Below, piece after piece: positions 1-8,610 of a stretch of 64,000 nucleotides of DNA (positions within the stretch are counted from its first letter, which is position 1; the number at the start of each line of letters is the position of its first letter). The position numbers and the translations under genes were made by a program. The notes under the pieces are model-generated. The model was not told where the DNA came from, made no database searches, and saw nothing but the letters and a program-made list of their open reading frames with translations. Source of the stretch: JACCTH01 sp050741915 (GTDB lineage Bacteria; Actinomycetota; Acidimicrobiia; Spongiisociales; ZC4RG35); assembly GCA_050741915.1 (NCBI GenBank), contig JBOGEX010000110.1:62001-126000 (forward strand). Direction: 5' to 3'.

Positions 1-2
1 GG

Positions 3-182
3 GTGCTCGGCGGTCAGATCGTGGGCGGTCCGGGCTCGGGGAAGAAGATCGATGTGATCGCCACCGCTATCTGGGCGGGGATGCCGATCGACGAATTGGC
101 CTGGGTCGACCTGGCCTATGCCCCGCCGTTCTCGGCGGTCTGGGACCTAATCCACATCGCCGCCCGCCGGGCTGCCGGCTAA
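3..182 (+). CDS. C-terminal end of an FAD/NAD(P)-dependent disulfide reductase family protein (5' partial)
   Basis: Only the last 59 codons lie in the window; the reading frame is open from the first base and ends at TAA 180-182. The end contains LGGQIVGG, then K-I-D-V-I-A-T-A-I and DLAYAPPFS. This pattern is typical of the dimerisation domain of CoA-disulfide reductase/NADH oxidase-type flavoproteins, where DLAYAPPFS closes the interface. The catalytic cysteine and the nucleotide-binding folds would lie upstream, so the exact enzyme cannot be named. The family call rests on motif memory. Confidence 0.75.
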   Translation: MLGGQIVGGPGSGKKIDVIATAIWAGMPIDELAWVDLAYAPPFSAVWDLIHIAARRAAG

Positions 183-184
183 CC

Positions 185-294
185 CCCCGTTTCTCCCCCC
201 GCAACCCCCCTCGGCCCTTCGGGCCACTCCCCCAACGCTCGCTCCGCTCCCTGAGGAGAGAAACGGGGAGTACCGGCGAAGCCGGGGAGGGGGA
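185..294. repeat. Dispersed palindromic repeat R1, copy 1
   Basis: An 11-bp inverted repeat, CCCCGTTTCTC (185-195) and GAGAAACGGGG (258-268), encloses a small hairpin GGCCC-TTC-GGGCC (213-225). It is followed by CCGGC-GAA-GCCGG (273-285) and a GGGGAGGGGG tract. The closing segment (GGGGAG, GT/ACC, a short hairpin, GGGGAGGGG) recurs at 6212-6256 and 18668-18758. It sits between the 3' ends of two convergent genes and could also stop transcription. No open frame of convincing character is present here. Confidence 0.7.
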
Positions 295-318
295 AGGCTC
301 GCTGGGGAGGAAACACTT

Positions 319-2019
319 TCAGGGAGCAACGCTCCAGTCGAAGTCCTCTTCCCAGAACTCGCGCTCGCCTCGTGTGCGCTCGGCGTCGTGCTCGGCCGAT
401 CGCAGCTCGACCCGCCTGATCTTTCCGGAGATAGTCTTCGGCAGGTCGACGAATTCGATGCGCCTCACTCTTTTGAACGGTGCCAGATGAGCGCGACCAT
501 ACGCCAGGATCGAATAGGCGGTGTCGTGATTCGGCTCGTGACCGGCTGCAAGGGCAACATATGCCTTGGGAACAGCGAGGCGAATCGGATCGAGGGCTGG
601 TACCACTGCTGCCTCGGCCACCGCCGGATGTTCCAAGAGCACACTTTCCAACTCGAACGGTGAAATCCGATAGTCCGATGCCTTGAAGACATCGTCGGTC
701 CTTCCGACGTAGGTGATGTAGCCGTCGGCGTCGCGGGAGGCAACGTCACCGGTGTGATAAAAGCCGTCGCGCATGACCTCGTCGGTCCGGGCCTGGTCGT
801 CGCGATATCCCACCATCAAGCCCAGCGGGCGTTCGCCAAGAGCGAGACAGATCTCGCCCTCCTCCCCCGGCTCGCCGCTGACCGGGTCGATCAGTGCAAC
901 CTGGTACCCGGGCAACGGCCGACCCATCGAACCCGGCTTGAGGAGCTGACCGGGAGGGTTGCCGATCGAGGCTGTCGTTTCGGTTTGCCCGAATCCATCG
1001 CGAATGGTTATTCCCCACGCATTCTCCACCTGCTCGATCACCTCGGGATTGAGCGGCTCTCCCGCTCCCACCAGCTCCCGTACCTTCACCGGCCAGCGAC
1101 CGAGATCGCCCTGAATGAGCATCCTCCATACAGTCGGGGGGGCGCAGAAAGCGTCGACCCGACAACGCACCAGGCTCTCGAGGATGTTCTCCGGGGAAAA
1201 ACGGCCCGAGTTGAAGACAAGGGCAGTGGCCTCGGCGATCCAGGGAGCGAAGACGTTGCTCCACGCATGCTTGGCCCACCCCGGCGACGAGATGTTGAGA
1301 TGAATGTCACCGGGCTGGAGGCCGATCCAGTACATCGTCGATAGGTGGCCGACGGGATACGACACATGGGTGTGCTCGACGAGCTTGGGCGACGCCGTCG
1401 TCCCCGACGTGAAATACAGCAGTAGCGGATCGCTGCCTTTCGTCGTTCCGGGTGGAGAAAAGTCAGTGGGTGCTTCCGTCGATTCGGCGAATGCCTTCCA
1501 ATCCGAACGCGATTCTCCAACTCCAATTTTTCCTATCTCGATCCCGTCGAGCTTGTCCGCCAAAGCCGTGTCGGCGATCACCCACGAGGCGTTGCCGCGG
1601 TGGCACCGGTCGACAATGTCCGAACGAGGCAGCAGCGTCGTTGTCGGGATGAGAACGACACCCAACTTGATCGCCCCCAGGATCGTCTCCCAAAGTTCGA
1701 CCTGGTTTCCGAGCATCAGGACCAGGCTGTCTCCTCTTTTCATGCCCAGCTCGGAAAACCAACCCGCCACCTGGTTCGAGCGCTCCGCCAACTCCCGATA
1801 TGACCATTTCGCTTCGCGGCCGTCGTCTTCAACAATCCACAAAGCCCCCCGCTCGCTATCGATCTGGTCGAACCAGTCGAGAGCGAAGTTGAATTCCTCG
1901 AAAACGGGCCAGCGGAAGTCGCGATAGGCGGTGTCGTAGTCGAGCCGATGCTCGATCAGGAAGTCACGGGCCCGGCGGAAAACTTCTGTAGCCACCACTT
2001 TCCTCATTCTTGCCAGCAC
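319..2019 (-). CDS. AMP-forming acyl-CoA synthetase (ACS/MACS-like)
   Basis: A 566-residue adenylate-forming ligase that would activate a carboxylic acid to acyl-AMP and then acyl-CoA in the cytoplasm. The phosphate-binding loop YFTSGTTASPK is at about residues 202-212, the GQTETT motif at 344-349 and YHTGD at 421-425. The hinge and C-terminal domain carry GRTDDVFK, and SGK supplies the catalytic lysine near 533. The segment SSPGWAKHAW resembles acetate/medium-chain synthetases, but the acid cannot be deduced. An in-frame ATG five codons in could be the true start. The gene is divergent from the LuxR-ATPase regulator, only 41 nt away, so they may share a control region. Confidence 0.9.
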   Translation of the reverse strand: MLARMRKVVATEVFRRARDFLIEHRLDYDTAYRDFRWPVFEEFNFALDWFDQIDSERGALWIVEDDGREAKWSYRELAERSNQVAGWFSELGMKRGDSLVLMLGNQVELWETILGAIKLGVVLIPTTTLLPRSDIVDRCHRGNASWVIADTALADKLDGIEIGKIGVGESRSDWKAFAESTEAPTDFSPPGTTKGSDPLLLYFTSGTTASPKLVEHTHVSYPVGHLSTMYWIGLQPGDIHLNISSPGWAKHAWSNVFAPWIAEATALVFNSGRFSPENILESLVRCRVDAFCAPPTVWRMLIQGDLGRWPVKVRELVGAGEPLNPEVIEQVENAWGITIRDGFGQTETTASIGNPPGQLLKPGSMGRPLPGYQVALIDPVSGEPGEEGEICLALGERPLGLMVGYRDDQARTDEVMRDGFYHTGDVASRDADGYITYVGRTDDVFKASDYRISPFELESVLLEHPAVAEAAVVPALDPIRLAVPKAYVALAAGHEPNHDTAYSILAYGRAHLAPFKRVRRIEFVDLPKTISGKIRRVELRSAEHDAERTRGEREFWEEDFDWSVAP

Positions 2020-2060
2020 ACAGCACGGTGGGCCCGCTGCTCTAGCAAGAATGGACGATT

Positions 2061-4637
2061 GTGCTTCTCGAACGGGAAACCCAGATCGACACCCTGGTCC
2101 ATCTGCTGGATGAGGCGGGCCAGGGACGAGGATCCTTGGCGCTGGTGGCTGGCGAAGCCGGGGTGGGGAAGACGTCGTTGGTCAAGGCTTTGGCCGACAT
2201 GGTTCGCAACCGGTCTCTGGTCCTGGTCGGCGCCTGTGATCCCCTATCCACCCCGAGACCCCTCAGCCCCTTGCTCGACTTCGCAGCCGATCCTGATTCG
2301 GGCCTCGGCGACATCGTCCGGCTCTCTGAACAACACGAGATCTTCGGTGCGTTTCTGGCCCGTCTTCGCAAATCCGTCCGGCCGGTCCTGACCATCATTG
2401 AGGACATCCATTGGGCTGACGACGCCACTGTCGATCTGGTCCGATTCGTCGGGAGGCGGATAGCTAATTCCAAGGCCCTGGTCGTCGTCACATATCGCGA
2501 GGACGAGGTCGGCCGCAATCACCCCCTCCAAGTCCTCCTCGGGGACCTGGCGGCGGCGGGATCGGCCACCAAATTGGCGGTCCCCTCGCTCTCGACTGAC
2601 GCAGTGCGGACCCTGGCCGCCGGCAGAGGTTTCGACGCGGACCACCTCCACCGGATAACGGGTGGGAACGCATTCTTTGTTACCGAGGTGATCGCGGCCG
2701 GTCAGTTTGTCCCCTCTTCGGTGCGGGACGCGGTCTTGGCCAGAGTCCTACGATTGGGAGAGAAGGCGCAGCAGGTCGTCGAATCGGTCTCAATTGCCCC
2801 TCGAGCGCTCGAGGTGGATAAGAGCCTCCGGCTTGCCGATGCCAGCCCTAACGACGTCGATGAGGCGGTTGCGCGTGGGGTGCTCGTCGGCGAGGGTGGC
2901 AAGGTCCGATTTCGACATGAACTGGCCCGCACGGCCGTCGAGGACGCGATTCCCCCCGCTCGGCGCGAGTCCCTCCATCAAAAGATGATCGACCTCCTCG
3001 TCGAAGCCGGCATCGATGACCCAGCCCGCCTTGCTCATCACGCCACGCGGGCGGCGGATCGCGAGCTCATTGCTCGGTACGCTCCGGCCGCCGCCACGGA
3101 CGCAATGATGCGAGGCGCCAACCGGGAGGCAGCGCAGTTTCTCGAGGCAGCACTCGAATGCGAGGATCTGCTGGATGACGCCGCCGACCTCCGTCTCCGC
3201 CTGGCGAGCCTGCTTAATCTCCTCGACCAGCAGGGGGATGCGTTGCGCCAGGCCGAGCTCGCCGCCGCTGCATATCGCCTGACTGCAAACGTGGCTGGTG
3301 TTGGTCGGGCGCTCACCACCGTCGCCTATAGCCAGTGGGCGAGTGGGAACACGGCTTCCGCGCGCCCAATCATTGACGAGGCGGTGACGACTCTCGAGTC
3401 CATTGGGCCGAGCGAGGACCTGGCATCGGCGCTCTACATATCGTCCCTCCTGCACATGCTGGCCCGCCATCACCAACCTGCTATGAAGGACGGCGAAAGC
3501 GCCCTACGCATGGCCGAACGAGTCGGGTCGCCCTTCGCGCTGGCTCGCGCCACTCTCAACTTGGGCACTACCGAGTTGGTCACTGGAGTCCCGGAGCGTG
3601 GGTTGTCGTTACTCGGGCGCTCCCGGCAACTGCTCGACGAGATGGGTAGATCAGCCACCACCGCCCTGTTGCAGACGGGCTCAGGGGGCGGCGAGGTAAG
3701 GCGGTATCGGGAGGCGGTAGCCGCACTCGAGGAAGCGATCCCACTCAGTCGCCAGAGGGATGAAGACTATTCGCTCGCTTACAACACTGCCTGGCTGGCG
3801 AGGATCCGCTTCGAACAAGGACGCTGGCATGAAGCCATCGAATTGGCCAACGAGGTCGATTTCGGGCGCCAGGGGACCAATCCGATTTCGCGCATAACTG
3901 CCCACAGTGCCCGCGGACGGGTGGGTGTCCGTCGGGGTGGCCCTCGGGGCATCGCTCTGCTCGAGGAGGTGAGCCAGTTGGCGGTCCGCCTCGAACTCCA
4001 GCATCGTTGGCCATCGATCGCCGGGATCGCCGAGTACCGCTGGCTGATCGGTGCCCATGACCGCATTACCGAGGTTTTGACCGGACCCTTCGCCGAGGCG
4101 TTGGGCACCGACAGCCAATGGGCGCGGGGCGAACTGGGGTTCTGGATGTGGCGGGCAGGTTTGATCGAGACTGCTCCACCAGGAGCCGCCTATCCGTTTG
4201 CGCTGCAAATGGATGGTGACTGGAGGAAAGCCGCCTCTGCCTGGCGGGAGATTGGCTGTCCCTACGAGGAGGCGATGGCGCTCGCCGACGGAGATGAAGC
4301 GGCGCTCCTCGAAAGCCTCGAGATCCTGGACGGGCTCGGAGCCCGACCTCTCGCTTCCCTCGTCCGCAAACAGCTAAGGGAACAAGGCGCCAACCACATC
4401 CCACGCGGTCCCCGGCCGGCCACTAAGGCCGATAAGGCGGGGCTCACTCCCAGACAGCGGGAGGTGCTCGAACTGATGGCGGACGGTCTCACGAACGCCG
4501 AGATCGCCGATCGTCTCTATCTCACGAAGAAAACGGTCGAGCACCATGTCGCGGCGATCCTGCAAAAGACAGGGGTCGACTCGCGCGCCAAAGCCATCGC
4601 CTCGGCGAAAGATGGGGGTAGCCCCATGGCAATCTAG
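2061..4637 (+). CDS. LuxR-type regulator with N-terminal STAND ATPase domain (LAL family)
   Basis: An 858-residue regulator starting at GTG. The N-terminus has a Walker A loop (GEAGVGKTS, about residue 31) and a Walker B strand ending IIEDIHWADD, as in MalT/LAL signal-transduction ATPases. A long helical-repeat middle region, probably a ligand- or partner-sensing superhelix, follows. The C-terminal 60 residues form a LuxR helix-turn-helix with LTPRQREVLELMADG, NAEIADRLYL and KTVEHHV. It is expected to bind DNA in an ATP-controlled way. Its closest relative in the window is the broken gene at 30256-32822. The divergent acyl-CoA synthetase is the obvious candidate target, but that is inference. 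Confidence 0.92.
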   Translation: MLLERETQIDTLVHLLDEAGQGRGSLALVAGEAGVGKTSLVKALADMVRNRSLVLVGACDPLSTPRPLSPLLDFAADPDSGLGDIVRLSEQHEIFGAFLARLRKSVRPVLTIIEDIHWADDATVDLVRFVGRRIANSKALVVVTYREDEVGRNHPLQVLLGDLAAAGSATKLAVPSLSTDAVRTLAAGRGFDADHLHRITGGNAFFVTEVIAAGQFVPSSVRDAVLARVLRLGEKAQQVVESVSIAPRALEVDKSLRLADASPNDVDEAVARGVLVGEGGKVRFRHELARTAVEDAIPPARRESLHQKMIDLLVEAGIDDPARLAHHATRAADRELIARYAPAAATDAMMRGANREAAQFLEAALECEDLLDDAADLRLRLASLLNLLDQQGDALRQAELAAAAYRLTANVAGVGRALTTVAYSQWASGNTASARPIIDEAVTTLESIGPSEDLASALYISSLLHMLARHHQPAMKDGESALRMAERVGSPFALARATLNLGTTELVTGVPERGLSLLGRSRQLLDEMGRSATTALLQTGSGGGEVRRYREAVAALEEAIPLSRQRDEDYSLAYNTAWLARIRFEQGRWHEAIELANEVDFGRQGTNPISRITAHSARGRVGVRRGGPRGIALLEEVSQLAVRLELQHRWPSIAGIAEYRWLIGAHDRITEVLTGPFAEALGTDSQWARGELGFWMWRAGLIETAPPGAAYPFALQMDGDWRKAASAWREIGCPYEEAMALADGDEAALLESLEILDGLGARPLASLVRKQLREQGANHIPRGPRPATKADKAGLTPRQREVLELMADGLTNAEIADRLYLTKKTVEHHVAAILQKTGVDSRAKAIASAKDGGSPMAI

Positions 4638-4719
4638 GGGCACGCCCCGATGTGCTTCGGAGGGCGGCATCGTACGTTCCCCTGGAGGCCGGAAGTCCCG
4701 GCTAAGAAAGGAGCGAAAC

Positions 4720-5004
4720 ATGCCGCGCTACATGGTGGAACGCACGTTTCCCGGAGGTCTCGAAATTCCGACTAATGCCGAGGGCGCAAAGGCCATGGCC
4801 GGAGTCGTTTCCAACAACGCCACCGATGGCGTCACCTGGATCACGACCTACGTGACCACCGACAAACTACGGACCGTCTGCATCTACGACGGCCCCACCC
4901 CGGAGGCAATCCGCAAGGTCGCCGGGATCAACGGGCTTCCCGTGGACTCGGTTACGCCCGTGCGAGTCCTTGACCCCTACTTCTATTACGGGGGCGGCGA
5001 CTGA
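4720..5004 (+). CDS. DUF4242 small ferredoxin-like protein
   Basis: 94 residues, starting at ATG 4720 behind a clear ribosome site (AAAGGAG, 4707-4713); the longer upstream open frame is not used. It begins MPRYMVERTF and alternates beta strands and helices like DUF4242 proteins, whose Streptomyces member SCO4226 binds nickel. Here the histidines that would be expected for metal binding are scarce, so a nickel role should not be assumed. It follows the LuxR-ATPase gene by 82 nt and may be co-transcribed with it. Confidence 0.75.
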   Translation: MPRYMVERTFPGGLEIPTNAEGAKAMAGVVSNNATDGVTWITTYVTTDKLRTVCIYDGPTPEAIRKVAGINGLPVDSVTPVRVLDPYFYYGGGD

Positions 5005-5024
5005 ACCAGCAATAGCCTGGACCG

Positions 5025-5795
5025 GTGAAGCTCCCGAAGCTCTTCGGGCTCCTGCTGGTTGTCGGCTGCAACATTGGCGGCGGCGCTGAAAACTTAGCGC
5101 CGCCGAACTCTGTTTCATCCGAAGTCGTCCAGGTCGAGGAAGTGGTCGATGGTGACAGCTTCCGAACTATCAACTCTGAGGTCAGGCTGATCGGAGTCAA
5201 CGCTCCTGAGCGAGACGAGTGCTACGGAACTGAGAGCCGGGAGTGGCTCGCCGAACTGGTCGAGGACAAGGACGTCGAGATCGTGCCAGACTCGATCGAC
5301 CAGTTCGGCCGAATCCTGGCCGATGTGAAAGTAGACGACATCTCGCTCAACCGTGAGGCGGTGGCAACGGGACACGCGCTAGCGGTGACCGCGAGCGATC
5401 ACCTCGACGATGAGGACGTGGCGAGGCAGGCTGGGCTCGGACTATGGGGAGCCGACATCTGTGGTGCAAGCGGTGCGCCACCCAATCTCGTCATCGACGA
5501 CATATTGTTCGACCCTCCTGGCGACGACCGCGAGGAGTTGATTGTCATCGGGAATCGCTCGGAAGCAGCCATAGACCTCGCCGGATTCCAACTTCGGGAT
5601 GAATCGTCGGTCAACAGGTATGCGTTTCCCTCTTACCGGCTAGCTCCCGGGGGCATCGTCACGGTGTCGACTGGGTGTGATGCGGCAGCAAACGTGCTCA
5701 ATTGGTGCACGCTGGGACCGGTATGGAACAACGGCGGCGATGCCGTCATCCTCCTCGATAGCTTCGGCCGCGTGGTTGCCTTTCGCCGTTACTAA
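5025..5795 (+). CDS. Lipoprotein with thermonuclease (SNase) and lamin-tail domains
   Basis: 256 residues from a GTG start. The leader MKLPKLFGLLLVVGC ends in a lipobox, so the protein is probably an exported lipoprotein. Residues about 35-145 match the staphylococcal nuclease fold: VDGDSF, then RLIGVNAPERDE with the arginine and glutamate expected at the active site, and FGRILADV. The last 100 residues (NLVIDDILFDPPGDDREELIVIGN and DLAGFQLRDE) look like a lamin-tail (LTD) domain, common in secreted nucleases and probably adhesive. A calcium-dependent extracellular nuclease is the likely role. It lies 20 nt after the DUF4242 gene. Confidence 0.82.
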   Translation: MKLPKLFGLLLVVGCNIGGGAENLAPPNSVSSEVVQVEEVVDGDSFRTINSEVRLIGVNAPERDECYGTESREWLAELVEDKDVEIVPDSIDQFGRILADVKVDDISLNREAVATGHALAVTASDHLDDEDVARQAGLGLWGADICGASGAPPNLVIDDILFDPPGDDREELIVIGNRSEAAIDLAGFQLRDESSVNRYAFPSYRLAPGGIVTVSTGCDAAANVLNWCTLGPVWNNGGDAVILLDSFGRVVAFRRY

Positions 5796-5846
5796 CGGCC
5801 CACCGAGTGGCTAACTTTCGTACAACGTCTAAACGAGGAGGTTGCG

Positions 5847-6212
5847 ATGTCGCTCAAGGACACACTGAAGGGAGTCCTTTCGAAGACCAAAGACCTGGCC
5901 GAAGACGCCGCCGAAAAGGCCGGGCCTCTGATGGAGAAGGCCAAGGACATGGCCGGCGAGGCTATGGAGAAGGCCGGACCGATGATGGAGAAGGCCAAAG
6001 AGAAAGCGGCGCCGGTCGTAGAAAAGGCGAAGGACAAGGCCGGTGAGGTCTGGGACAAGGGCAAGGACAAGGTGGCCGAGGTTCGTTCGGGTTCGACCTC
6101 GACGGATGAGGCCGTCGCGGACGTGGTCGATGCCGCCAAGGACAAGGCGGCAGAACTGGTAGAAGAGACCAAGGACGCGGCCGCCGACGCGGTGGATGAG
6201 GCCAAGTCCTAG
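5847..6212 (+). CDS. Lysine/alanine-rich amphipathic-helix protein (LEA/apolipoprotein-like)
   Basis: 121 residues, almost all A, K, E, D and V, with repeated blocks of the type KAKDMAGEAMEKAGP and VEKAKDKAGE at an 11-residue rhythm. There is no signal peptide, membrane segment or cysteine. Such sequences form long amphipathic helices and resemble late-embryogenesis-abundant or YtxH-like stress proteins, which protect proteins or membranes on drying or osmotic stress. The ribosome site GAGGAGG precedes ATG 5847. The function is inferred from composition only. R1 repeat copy 2 begins at its stop codon. Confidence 0.7.
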   Translation: MSLKDTLKGVLSKTKDLAEDAAEKAGPLMEKAKDMAGEAMEKAGPMMEKAKEKAAPVVEKAKDKAGEVWDKGKDKVAEVRSGSTSTDEAVADVVDAAKDKAAELVEETKDAAADAVDEAKS

Positions 6213-6256
6213 TTTCTCCCCCCGCAGGGGAGAGTACCGCCGCAGGCGGGGAGGGG
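6212..6256. repeat. Dispersed palindromic repeat R1, copy 2
   Basis: It starts at the stop codon of the preceding gene with GTTTCTCCCCCC, then forms CTCCCC...GGGGAG and CCGCC-GCA-GGCGG hairpins and ends GGGGAGGGG ten bases before the aminotransferase start. It is the shortest and cleanest of the three copies and shares its last 30 bases closely with copies 1 and 3. It could end transcription of the LEA-like gene. Confidence 0.7.
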
Positions 6257-6266
6257 TGATCGGGCT

Positions 6267-7445
6267 GTGAAGCGCGTTTCCTCCCGGGTGGGAGGAATCA
6301 CAGAATCCGCCACGATGGCGATCACCGAGCGTGCCCGTCAGCTGCGTGCGGCCGGAGAGCCCGTCATCAGCTTGGGAGCGGGCGAACCCGACTTCCCGAC
6401 CCCGACCCACATCGTCGATGCGGCCCGCCGCGCCGCGTCCGACCCCGCCAATCACCACTACACACCTAACGCCGGTCTTCCCGCTCTGCGCGAGGCAGTG
6501 GCGGAGTACACAGCTGAGTTCTCCGGTGCCCGAGTTGTCTCCCAACAGACGCTGGTCACGAATGGAGCGAAGCAGGCCGTCTATCTCGCTCTGGCGGCGT
6601 TGCTCGATCCTGGAGACGAGGTCCTGGTTACAGCTCCTTACTGGGTGACATATCCGGAGGCAACCAAGCTCGCCGGCGGAGTGCCGGTAGCGGTGGTCAC
6701 CGACGATTCCACAGGCTTCAAAGCCTCGGTGGAGCAGCTCGAAGCGGCAACTACGCTTCGCACCAAGGGTCTCATCTTTGTCTCACCCTCCAATCCGACC
6801 GGGGCCGTCTACACGCGGGAGGAAGTCGACACCATCGGACGGTGGGCCGGCGAGCGCGGCATCTGGGTCGTGACCGATGAGATCTATCAACGATTGATCT
6901 ACACGGGCGAGACGTCGGCCGCTTCGATCATCACCGCTCCCGAGCTCGGAGATCGCTGGTTGGCGATCAACGGCGTCGCCAAGACCTTCGCCATGACCGG
7001 ATGGAGGGTCGGATGGCTCGTCGGACCGAGCGATGTGATCAAGGCGGCATCCAGTCACCAGTCCCATCTCACCTCCAACGTCAACAACGTGGCCCAACAC
7101 GCTGCCCTGGCAGGACTCACCGGTCCGAGGCAACCGATCGAGGATATGCGCCAGGCATTCGATCGCAGGCGCCTCCAGATGCATCGCTGGCTTTCAAAGA
7201 TGAATGGCGTTTCTTGCGTCGAACCGGAGGGCGCCTTTTACGCTTTCCCCTCGCTGCAACCGCATGTCGAACGGCTGGGATCGTCGATGGCGGTGGCCTC
7301 CTTCCTGCTCGACGAGGCGAAAGTCGCGGTCGTTCCCGGCGAAGCGTTTGGACTGGACAGCTACGCCCGCTTGTCCTACGCCCTTTCGGACGAGGACCTC
7401 GTAACGGCGATGGAGCGCATGGAAGCGGCCCTCGCCCGCGTGTAG
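6267..7445 (+). CDS. Class I pyridoxal-phosphate aminotransferase (aspartate aminotransferase type)
   Basis: 392 residues from GTG. Substrate-binding and cofactor motifs are in order: SLGAGEPDFPTP near residue 35, TNGAKQAVYLAL near 95, SPSNPTGAVY near 175, VTDEIYQRL near 205 and the Schiff-base lysine in NGVAKTFAMTGWRVG near 235. The arginine that holds the substrate carboxylate is in the C-terminal ARLSYALS. This is the subgroup I-gamma layout of bacterial AspB/AspC enzymes, which interconvert aspartate and oxaloacetate and often accept other amino acids. It stands alone between repeat copies. Confidence 0.92.
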   Translation: MKRVSSRVGGITESATMAITERARQLRAAGEPVISLGAGEPDFPTPTHIVDAARRAASDPANHHYTPNAGLPALREAVAEYTAEFSGARVVSQQTLVTNGAKQAVYLALAALLDPGDEVLVTAPYWVTYPEATKLAGGVPVAVVTDDSTGFKASVEQLEAATTLRTKGLIFVSPSNPTGAVYTREEVDTIGRWAGERGIWVVTDEIYQRLIYTGETSAASIITAPELGDRWLAINGVAKTFAMTGWRVGWLVGPSDVIKAASSHQSHLTSNVNNVAQHAALAGLTGPRQPIEDMRQAFDRRRLQMHRWLSKMNGVSCVEPEGAFYAFPSLQPHVERLGSSMAVASFLLDEAKVAVVPGEAFGLDSYARLSYALSDEDLVTAMERMEAALARV

Positions 7446-7458
7446 TTCGCGATTTCTG

Positions 7459-7500
7459 TGGGCCGCAACCGTCGTCCAACGACGGATTAAACCCAGGGTT
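7459..7500 (+). repeat. 42-nt hairpin element R2, copy A
   Basis: The core is TGGGCC, then 25 nt containing CCGTCGT-CCA-ACGACGG, then AACCCAGGGTT. TGGG pairs with CCCA at the base of the fold. It lies between two + strand genes, 13 nt after the aminotransferase stop codon and 22 nt before the dehydrogenase start. Four more copies are at 17073, 24381, 32881 and 47186. Confidence 0.85.
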
Positions 7501-7522
7501 TTGCTAGATACACTCGCCGGGA

Positions 7523-8599
7523 GTGGAGACCCCGTCCCAAGCCAAGGCCATGCTGCTGGTCGAACCCAAGCGGCTGCGCTGTCACCAGATACCCATTCGT
7601 CCCCCGGACAAAGGCGGCTGGTTGGCAATCGAGGCCAATGGCATCTCCGGTGCCGACGTCCAAATTTGGAAGGGCGATCGCGCCGATGTCCTCTATCCGC
7701 TCGTGCTCGGCCATCAAGTCGTCGGCCGTATAGCTAGCACCGATGGGTCGCTTCCCCACGAGATCGGCACTCGCGTCGTAGTTGAGCCGGAGCTCCATTG
7801 CGGGGTGTGTAGCCGTTGCCGTCTCGGGGTCAGTGGTTGTCGCCAGCGCCGTCCGATCAATAGCTATGGCCGCCTGCCGTCGACGGAACCGCCCGGTCTC
7901 TGGGGCGGACTCGCCGAATACCTCTATCTCGATCCGAGTTCGCGGACTCATGTTGTTTCAGACGACATCACCGCCGAGCTGGCGACCTTCGTTCACCCAC
8001 TAGCCGCCGGGTACACCTGGGCGGTAGAGCTGCCTTTGCTCGAGTCCGGACAGACGGTGATGGTGCTTGGCCCGGGTCCCCGCGGCTTGGGCTGTGTCAT
8101 CGCCGCTATGGGAGCTGGCGCCTCCTGGGTTGGCGTCAGCGGGCTCGACGTCGACAGCGATCGGTTAGAGGTGGCAGGACGGCTGGGCGCGAAGCTCACG
8201 ATCAACGCCACCACCGAGGATGTTCCGGCGGCAGTGGCCGATCATCTCGGCACCCGTCCCGACGTCGTGGTCGACGTCACTTCCGACGATCCCGAAGCCA
8301 TGTTCACAGCTCTCGACCTGGTTCGTTCCGGGGGAACGGTGATCCTGGCCTCGACCAAGGGGAACCGTCCGGTCCATTTCTTCTCAGATTTGATCGTTCA
8401 GAAACAGCTCACCGTCAAAGGGGCCCTCGGCGCCAGCAGCGCCGCCTACACCTGGGCCGCGTCGCAAATCGCCACCGATCCCCGACTCGACGATCTCGTC
8501 TCTCACCAGTTTCCGCTGGAAGAGTCATCGCGCGCACTCCAAGCAGCCGCGGGCATGCTCGGCCATGACGAGCTCATGTCCGTCGCAGTCACTTTCTGA
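7523..8599 (+). CDS. Zinc-type medium-chain dehydrogenase (MDR) with altered catalytic-zinc ligands
   Basis: 358 residues from GTG. It has the GroES-like N-terminal fold, the four-cysteine structural-zinc lobe (CGVCSRCRLGVSGC, about residues 93-106) and a Rossmann fold with LGPGPRGLG near 177. It belongs to the alcohol/threonine/sorbitol dehydrogenase superfamily, which oxidises alcohols with NAD(P). The catalytic-zinc positions are unusual: the usual GICGTD is GISGAD and the usual GHE is GHQ, so a cysteine and a glutamate are replaced. Either zinc is held differently or the enzyme is a zinc-free reductase. The substrate is unknown. The MFS gene follows 11 nt later. Confidence 0.85.
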   Translation: METPSQAKAMLLVEPKRLRCHQIPIRPPDKGGWLAIEANGISGADVQIWKGDRADVLYPLVLGHQVVGRIASTDGSLPHEIGTRVVVEPELHCGVCSRCRLGVSGCRQRRPINSYGRLPSTEPPGLWGGLAEYLYLDPSSRTHVVSDDITAELATFVHPLAAGYTWAVELPLLESGQTVMVLGPGPRGLGCVIAAMGAGASWVGVSGLDVDSDRLEVAGRLGAKLTINATTEDVPAAVADHLGTRPDVVVDVTSDDPEAMFTALDLVRSGGTVILASTKGNRPVHFFSDLIVQKQLTVKGALGASSAAYTWAASQIATDPRLDDLVSHQFPLEESSRALQAAAGMLGHDELMSVAVTF

Positions 8600-8610
8600 C
8601 CGGATTCGAA

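Noticed and set aside
7459..7500. Reading the R2 element as an ordinary terminator
   Set aside because: Only some copies end in T runs and copies occur in both orientations relative to transcription, so this does not explain the family.
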